Below are positions 60,296 through 64,000 of a stretch of 64,000 nt of DNA, in pieces. Numbering within the stretch: position 1 is the stretch's first letter; each line of letters opens with the position of its first letter. This DNA is from Streptomyces echinoruber (lineage in GTDB: Bacteria; Actinomycetota; Actinomycetes; Streptomycetales; Streptomycetaceae), in assembly GCF_014651135.1 (NCBI RefSeq), contig NZ_BMWH01000008.1, positions 1-64,000 of the forward strand. Direction: 5' to 3'. The position numbers were made by a program, and so were the translations under genes. The notes below the pieces were generated by a model. The model saw only the letters and a list, made by a program, of their open reading frames with translations, was not told where the DNA came from and made no database searches.

Positions 60296-60440
60296 CCCTT
60301 CGTCAGCCGCCTGTGAAGGATGACCTGTCGGATTCGGGCTGGCGAAGTAGCCCGGCCACGTTGCCGCGGCTTCACCCCAAGGACCGCTCGGAGCTTCGGC
60401 GCACCAGCGTGCGCATCCGCTCCGGCGACCCGTCGTGCTT
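60296..60440 (-). promoter_or_regulatory. ydaO/yuaA cyclic di-AMP riboswitch
   Basis: The minus-strand leader of the endopeptidase gene shows conserved blocks of this riboswitch in order: GGTCGCCGGAGCGGATG, TTGGGGTGAAGCCGCGGC, then GGGCTACTTCGCCAGCCCGA and ATCCGACAGGTCATCC, followed by an AGGCGG-type closing segment. The class binds two c-di-AMP molecules and, in actinobacteria, controls resuscitation factors and NlpC/P60 hydrolases. Ligand binding usually turns the gene off. Ends are approximate. Confidence 0.9.
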
Positions 60441-60518
60441 GGGTCCTCCACTCCTGCCGGTCCACTCCTGTCGACCCGTCATCCGGGCGGCGGCAGGACT
60501 CGGCGTCCGCCCGGACCG

Positions 60519-60538
60519 CCCCGCCTCTTGTGGCGGGG
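60519..60538. terminator. Hairpin CCCCGCC-TCTTGT-GGCGGGG
   Basis: A perfect 7-bp GC stem with six-base loop about 80 bp upstream of the riboswitch. It may isolate the endopeptidase promoter from read-through of the ClpP operon on the same strand. Confidence 0.5.
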
Positions 60539-60762
60539 GCTTGTCGTCGACAGGGATCTTGGCGCATGGATGTCCGAAAAGCCCAACGGAAACGGGGATA
60601 TGTGGTGTTACTCACCACTCACCCGTTCGGGTGGACATCTGCTCGACCGGCGGCGTGTCCAGATCGTTGACGGGCCCCGGACCAGCGTCGGAACGCCGCG
60701 TTCCGGTCGGTGTCCACGCCCGAGGCGCAAGCCGGACGGTCTCGTGGGCGCAGCGGCTTCTC

Positions 60763-60797
60763 CACCGATGGGGGGTATCCCTTCTGGTCCATCGGTG
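60763..60797 (-). terminator. Hairpin with 9-bp perfect stem after the ClpP operon
   Basis: CACCGATGG (60763-60771) pairs with CCATCGGTG (60789-60797) around a 17-base loop. It begins 14 bases after the stop of the 106-residue gene, the usual place for a transcription terminator. No U-tract follows. The remaining 60540-60760 stretch shows no gene. Confidence 0.65.
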
Positions 60798-60811
60798 TCC
60801 GCCGAACGGCG

Positions 60812-61132
60812 TCAACCGGTGTGCTCCGGCGGCACGGTGAGGCGGGCGACGCGCCGCTCACCGTCCAGGACGCGCAACGCCCGGGCCAGGGTTGCGGCGT
60901 GCAGCTCGGTTTCACCCCGCTGGTGCATCAGCGCGAGCGCGTCGCGCAGGCCGGCGGCCGTGCGCACCAGCGCCTGGGCGGCCCTGAGGCCGCGGTAGGT
61001 GCCGCCGGGCCGCGCCGGGTTGATGCGGCCGAGCAGGTCGACCGCGTCGAGGTAACGGTCGATCAGCTCGGCCTCGGCGCGGGTCAGGGCGGGCAGCGGC
61101 GGGAGGTCGGGCGGCAGCATCGGCGGGGTCAC
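60812..61132 (-). CDS. Small helical protein coupled to the ClpP paralogue, function unknown
   Basis: A 106-residue protein starting at GTG 61132, where GTGA overlaps the ClpP stop codon by three bases. The main part is helical: [47 protein letters not shown] and [24 protein letters not shown]. There is no signal peptide, membrane segment or cysteine. I do not recognise a family. Tight coupling suggests a partner or substrate adaptor of the ClpP-like protein. Confidence 0.75.
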   Translation of the reverse strand: MTPPMLPPDLPPLPALTRAEAELIDRYLDAVDLLGRINPARPGGTYRGLRAAQALVRTAAGLRDALALMHQRGETELHAATLARALRVLDGERRVARLTVPPEHTG

Positions 61133-61776
61133 CTCGCGCCGAAGACGGCGTCGGTGGCGTCGTCGGCGGCGTCGCGGCGCGACAGGACGCGGTCCACCAG
61201 GCCGTACTCCAGGGCGCCCGCGGCGTCCAGGATGCGGTCCCGCTCGATGTCCGCGTGCACCTGCTCGGGGCTGCGGCCGGTGTGGTGGGCGAGCATCTCC
61301 TCCAGACGGGTGCGGATCCGGGACAGTTCGCCGGCCTGGATGGCCAGGTCGCTCGCCTGCCCCTCCACCGGTTCCGGCAGCGACGGCTGGCGGAGGGTCA
61401 CCCGTGCGCCCGGCAGGGCGTGGCGCTTGCCCGGCGTGCCCGCGGCGAGCAGGACGGCGGCGCAGGAGCCGGCCTGGCCCAGGCAGAAGGTCGCCACGTC
61501 GCAGCTGACGTACTGCATCGTGTCGTGGATCGCCGACATCGCGGTGAAGGAGCCGCCCGGCGCGTTGATGTACAGCGCGATGTCCTGGTCCGGTGCCTGG
61601 TGCTCCAGATGCATGAACTGGGCGATCACGTCGTTGGCCGAGGCGTCGTCGACCTGCGTGCCGAGGAAGACGATCCGCCCCTCGAGCAGCTTGGCGTACG
61701 GATCCAGCGTGCGGTGCCCGTAGGCCGTGCGTTCGGTGAACTCGGGCAGGACGTGACGGGCGGACGGTCCGGTCAA
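61129..61776 (-). CDS. ClpP-like protease subunit lacking the catalytic histidine
   Basis: A 215-residue ClpP-fold protein closest in pattern to actinobacterial ClpP2 ([46 protein letters not shown]). The nucleophile S104 ([11 protein letters not shown]) and the acid D180 (DIERDRI) are kept, but the histidine of the usual HQP motif is arginine, R129 in VTLRQPS; the DNA codon is CGC. It may be an inactive subunit that modifies a mixed tetradecamer. TTG 61776 follows GGAAGGGG. It is translationally coupled to a 106-residue unknown gene. Confidence 0.88.
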   Translation of the reverse strand: MTGPSARHVLPEFTERTAYGHRTLDPYAKLLEGRIVFLGTQVDDASANDVIAQFMHLEHQAPDQDIALYINAPGGSFTAMSAIHDTMQYVSCDVATFCLGQAGSCAAVLLAAGTPGKRHALPGARVTLRQPSLPEPVEGQASDLAIQAGELSRIRTRLEEMLAHHTGRSPEQVHADIERDRILDAAGALEYGLVDRVLSRRDAADDATDAVFGAR

Positions 61777-61818
61777 GGCGCACCCCTTCCGACGGCTCGC
61801 GCTACGGCGGCTCGACTT

Positions 61819-61835
61819 CTGTAAAAAATGTACAG
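61819..61835. promoter_or_regulatory. Palindrome CTGTA-N7-TACAG upstream of the ClpP paralogue
   Basis: Perfect 5-bp arms around AAAAATG, 43 bp upstream of the TTG start, overlapping a likely promoter; GTAC-N5-GTAC overlaps it to the right. A-rich DNA here is unusual for the window. It could be a repressor site between the divergent ClpP-like and FHA genes. Confidence 0.6.
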
Positions 61836-61981
61836 GACGTACGGTACTCGGCTTCCGTGGATCTGTCACCGGCGCGGCGCCTTGATCGGGGGGGAGGGGC
61901 GGCTGCACTGTGACAAATACGGATGAAACGACCGGCTGATTCCGTGTTCGGCGGACAGCCGGCCCGACCCGAGAGGAAACC

Positions 61982-62347
61982 GTGAGCTTCCGAGTCGGCT
62001 TTCTGACGCTCGAGCCCCCGGCGCGCCCCGCGGACCGCCCGCCCGCCGGGACGGCGTTCGTCGTGGTGGAGCGGGGACCGCACGCCGGCACCCGGTTCGG
62101 CCTGGACCGGGACGTCCTCTCCGTCGGCCGGGGCTTGAGCAGCGACATCCGCCTCGACGACCCGACCGTCTCCCGCCGGCACGCCGAGTTCCGCCGCGCC
62201 CGCCGGGACGGCGGCGAGATCAGCGTCGTCGACGTGGGCAGCCGCAACGGCACGTACGTCAACCAGGAGCGGGTGGACGCGGCCGTCCTCTCCGACGGCG
62301 ACGAGGTGCTGATCGGCAACGTCCGGCTGCTCTTCCTGCGGCCCTGA
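61982..62347 (+). CDS. Single FHA-domain protein
   Basis: A 121-residue protein that is almost entirely a forkhead-associated domain, which binds phosphothreonine peptides. Markers are [25 protein letters not shown] and [15 protein letters not shown] with the conserved Arg, Ser, His and Asn residues. It probably reports on a Ser/Thr kinase. GTG 61982 follows GAGAGGAAA. It is divergent from the ClpP-like gene. Confidence 0.92.
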   Translation: MSFRVGFLTLEPPARPADRPPAGTAFVVVERGPHAGTRFGLDRDVLSVGRGLSSDIRLDDPTVSRRHAEFRRARRDGGEISVVDVGSRNGTYVNQERVDAAVLSDGDEVLIGNVRLLFLRP

Positions 62348-62428
62348 CCACCCGGTCCGCGGCACCGGGCGACCGGTCCGCGGCTCCGCTCGCCCCGTCC
62401 GCGGCCCCGGAGCACCTCGACCGGGACC

Positions 62429-62512
62429 CGACCGCTCCCACCGGGGTCCCGACCGCTCCCACCGGGGTCCCGGGCGTTCCCACCGGGGCTCCGGCCGCTC
62501 CCGCCGAGCCCC
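62429..62512. repeat. Four 21-bp tandem units downstream of the FHA gene
   Basis: Units at 62429-62449 and 62450-62470 are identical; those at 62471-62491 and 62492-62512 have three to six changes. All share a GCTCCCACCGGGG-like core. They fill most of the gap between the FHA and antitoxin genes. Confidence 0.88.
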
Positions 62513-62572
62513 GGGCCCCGAGCCGCGTACACGGGCCCGGGCTCCGGCGGCCGCCGCCCGTAAGCTGGACGT

Positions 62573-62869
62573 ATGGCCTACGAGATTCCGGTGACGCAAG
62601 CCAGGGCTGAGCTCGCCGACCTCATCAACCGGGTGGTCTACGGCGGCGAGCGCGTGGTGGTCACGCGGCACGGCAGACCCCTCGTCGCCCTGGTCTCCGC
62701 CGCCGACCTCGAACGGCTCGAGGAGGCCGAGGCCGCCGGGTCCGCGTCCGCCGACGAGCAGGTGATCGGCACCCTCTCCAGCGTCCGCGAGGCCCCCTCC
62801 GCCCCCCGGGGAGGGCGGCAGCAGCGGTTCGGCATCGCGGCCGAGCACCGGGGGCCGGAGGTGCGGTAG
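62573..62869 (+). CDS. Phd/YefM family antitoxin-like protein
   Basis: A 98-residue protein with the Phd/YefM DNA-binding fold: [46 protein letters not shown]. The C-terminal ~45 residues, which normally wrap the toxin, are Ala/Ser/Arg-rich. No Doc, RelE or VapC-like gene follows; the next 700 bp hold no clear gene. It may be an orphan regulator. ATG 62573 lies just after TAAGCT, which suggests a leaderless transcript. Confidence 0.9.
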   Translation: MAYEIPVTQARAELADLINRVVYGGERVVVTRHGRPLVALVSAADLERLEEAEAAGSASADEQVIGTLSSVREAPSAPRGGRQQRFGIAAEHRGPEVR

Positions 62870-62891
62870 CGGGCGTCCCACCGCCTTACGG

Positions 62892-62920
62892 CCACCCGGC
62901 ACCCGTCATCCGTCGGGTGG
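62892..62920 (+). terminator. Hairpin CCACCCG-N15-CGGGTGG
   Basis: A perfect 7-bp stem begins 22 bases after the antitoxin stop codon, the expected place for a terminator. The loop is long and no U-tract follows. Confidence 0.6.
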
Positions 62921-63645
62921 CGGGGCCACGGCCCGGTCGCGCCGCCGTGCGGGGCAAACGGCGGAACGCCGCCTCCGGCACCGGCGTGGAGCACAAGCCT
63001 CACCCCGCCACGGGTCGGCCCCGATGAACCGGCTTCTTCCCCCTCCAGGCACCTGCGGACACTCCTGATGCCCGGCAGCACCGCGTCCACGGCGACAGCG
63101 ACGACGCCGGTCTCACCTTCGCCTGCCTGTTCCTCCCCCTTCCCCTGAGGCGACCACTGGCCGACGGCCAAGACGCATGGCTGAGCCGCATCGACCCGCG
63201 CTTGAGCACCGTTACCGGCGACGGTCAGTAATCAACCGTTGAACCCCACGCCGAATACGCGACACCTCACCATGCGAGCCCACCGGTCGCGCCGCACTCC
63301 TCGTCCCGGCCGACGGCCGCCCTCGGACACGACCCCCGGGAACTGGACGCCGCCGCCGACGCCGGCCCGGCGACGCCACGGCGGTGCCGGCGCGGTCGGC
63401 GGGAGAGGTGGACCGGGCGGCTGGACGGGCCCGCCGTGCCGGCCGGATCCGCCGCCCCCGACGCGCTGCGACCGCGCCGGGTACTGGACGAGGCGCAGGC
63501 GGACCCCGGCCGTCGCCCCGCTGAACGGACAGTCACTCTCCGGTTATCGGATTGGCAAAGAAGGTCAACAAACCCTGTTCTCGCAGGACGCACAGAGGCG
63601 AGGATCGCGCGTATCCATTCGCAACCATGTACGGGGAGGTCCCAC
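62921..63645. other. 725-bp gene-poor region before the secreted hydrolase
   Basis: No gene can be supported. A plus-strand stretch ending at TAA near 63231 has protein-like composition (DDAGLTFACLFLPLPL, DAWLSRIDPRLSTV) and could be the tail of a decayed gene, but no start or family is visible. The final ~100 bp, with AAGGTCAACAAACCC, are AT-richer and probably hold the promoter of the hydrolase gene. An open frame at 63239-63649 is basic and Pro-rich and is not believed. Confidence 0.45.
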
Positions 63646-64000
63646 TTGAGGGACAACAGACCCAAAGGCCGGGCCCTGGCGCTCAGTTCGGCCGGGGCGC
63701 TCGCCGCCGCGACCCTCATAGCCGGCGCCGTCGCGGCGCCCACCGCGAGCGCCGGCACCCGGCCGGCCCAGGACCGCGAGGCGCGCGGCGCCGCGATCGC
63801 CGCCGCCCGCGCCGCCAAGGCCGGGATCGACTGGCAGGACTGCCCCGCCGACTGGGGGCTGGAGAAGCCCATCCAGTGCGGCTGGGTGACGGTGCCGCTC
63901 GACTACGCCCACCCGAACGGCAAGCAGATCAAGCTCGCCGTCGACCGCATCGGCAACACCGGCACGCCGCAGGAGCGGCAGGGCGCCCTCGTCTACAACC
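63646..64000 (+). CDS. Secreted alpha/beta-hydrolase, tripeptidyl aminopeptidase-like (partial)
   Basis: Only the first ~118 codons are in the window. TTG 63646 with GGGGAGG seven bases upstream starts a signal peptide (ALALSSAGALAAATLIAGAV, cleavage near TASA). The mature start IDWQDCPADWGLEKPIQCGWVTVPLDYAHP is the hallmark of the Streptomyces Tap/SlpD/SlpE family of secreted tripeptidyl aminopeptidases (peptidase S33). The catalytic domain runs off the end. These enzymes trim peptides from extracellular proteins. Confidence 0.88.
   Translation, partial: MRDNRPKGRALALSSAGALAAATLIAGAVAAPTASAGTRPAQDREARGAAIAAARAAKAGIDWQDCPADWGLEKPIQCGWVTVPLDYAHPNGKQIKLAVDRIGNTGTPQERQGALVYN

Noticed and set aside
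63239..63649. 136-codon plus-strand frame before the secreted hydrolase
   Set aside because: Basic, Pro-rich, no start signal and overlaps the hydrolase ribosome-binding site.
1..64000. A biosynthetic gene cluster or phage-defence island
   Set aside because: No polyketide, peptide or terpene synthase, and no restriction, CRISPR, CBASS or other recognised defence gene set was found; monooxygenases and regulators are scattered single genes.
1..64000. tRNA or rRNA genes
   Set aside because: No cloverleaf arms with CCA-type ends or rRNA signature blocks were recognised while reading both strands; a covariance search would be decisive.

Overview
The window reads as chromosomal DNA of a Streptomyces or a very close actinomycete. 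GC content is very high with strong GC preference at third codon positions. GTG and TTG starts are common. The gene content is typical of the genus: a DUF397/XRE-DUF5753/anti-sigma-like module, an ECF41 sigma factor, a DasR-type operator in front of a family 19 chitinase, a PHO box, an F420-type LLM oxidoreductase, and a c-di-AMP riboswitch in front of an NlpC/P60 endopeptidase. No rRNA, tRNA or CRISPR array was seen.

Layout. 0-8 kb: a TPR-like protein with a repeat tract, a secreted GH19 chitinase, a small lipoprotein, a DinB protein, a TetR regulator divergent from an FAD monooxygenase across two matching operators, a Gfo/Idh/MocA oxidoreductase, and apolipoprotein N-acyltransferase. 8-19 kb: a DUF4291 protein, UppP, HxlR regulator/thiolase pair, TVP38-type and DedA membrane proteins, a spermidine-synthase-like protein, an MFS exporter and a hotdog thioesterase. 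18-25 kb: gamma carbonic anhydrase, hexapeptide acyltransferase, XRE-cupin regulator, YbaK-type deacylase, a zinc-type CDF exporter with its ArsR regulator, a PobA-like hydroxylase, CoA-binding and YigZ proteins. 25-35 kb: sbcD-sbcC nuclease operon, DUF885 peptidase, Lrp regulator divergent from a PLP sulfur-amino-acid enzyme, ACT-GNAT protein. 35-47 kb: a broken phoD behind a surviving PHO box, ECF41 sigma factor, GntR and ROK regulators, Mug-type glycosylase, purB, SGNH hydrolase, two CNNM/CBS membrane proteins, a GNAT and an LLM oxidoreductase.

47-51 kb is the one clear mobile region. A lower-GC large serine integrase gene, carrying an IS5-like (DUF4096) domain at its C-terminus, lies inside a split FtsX/MacB-type permease. 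The permease's first ~275 codons lie on one side and its last ~65 on the other, with the middle missing, while the ABC ATPase gene next to it is intact. 51-57 kb holds a methyltransferase and the biotin genes (bioB-bioA-bioD divergent from bioF). 57-60 kb holds the DUF397/XRE/HATPase triad and a DUF6328 membrane protein. 60-64 kb holds the riboswitch-controlled endopeptidase, a ClpP paralogue whose catalytic His is Arg and which is translationally coupled to a 106-residue protein of unknown function, an FHA protein, an orphan Phd/YefM antitoxin, and the start of a secreted tripeptidyl-aminopeptidase-like hydrolase that runs off the window.

Two themes run through the window. First, regulators are paired with divergent targets, and many of the gaps between them hold visible palindromes. 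Second, many intergenic spacers and two gene termini carry short, often perfect tandem duplications (10-38 bp). All functions are assigned by reading motifs and family resemblance; no database search was run.
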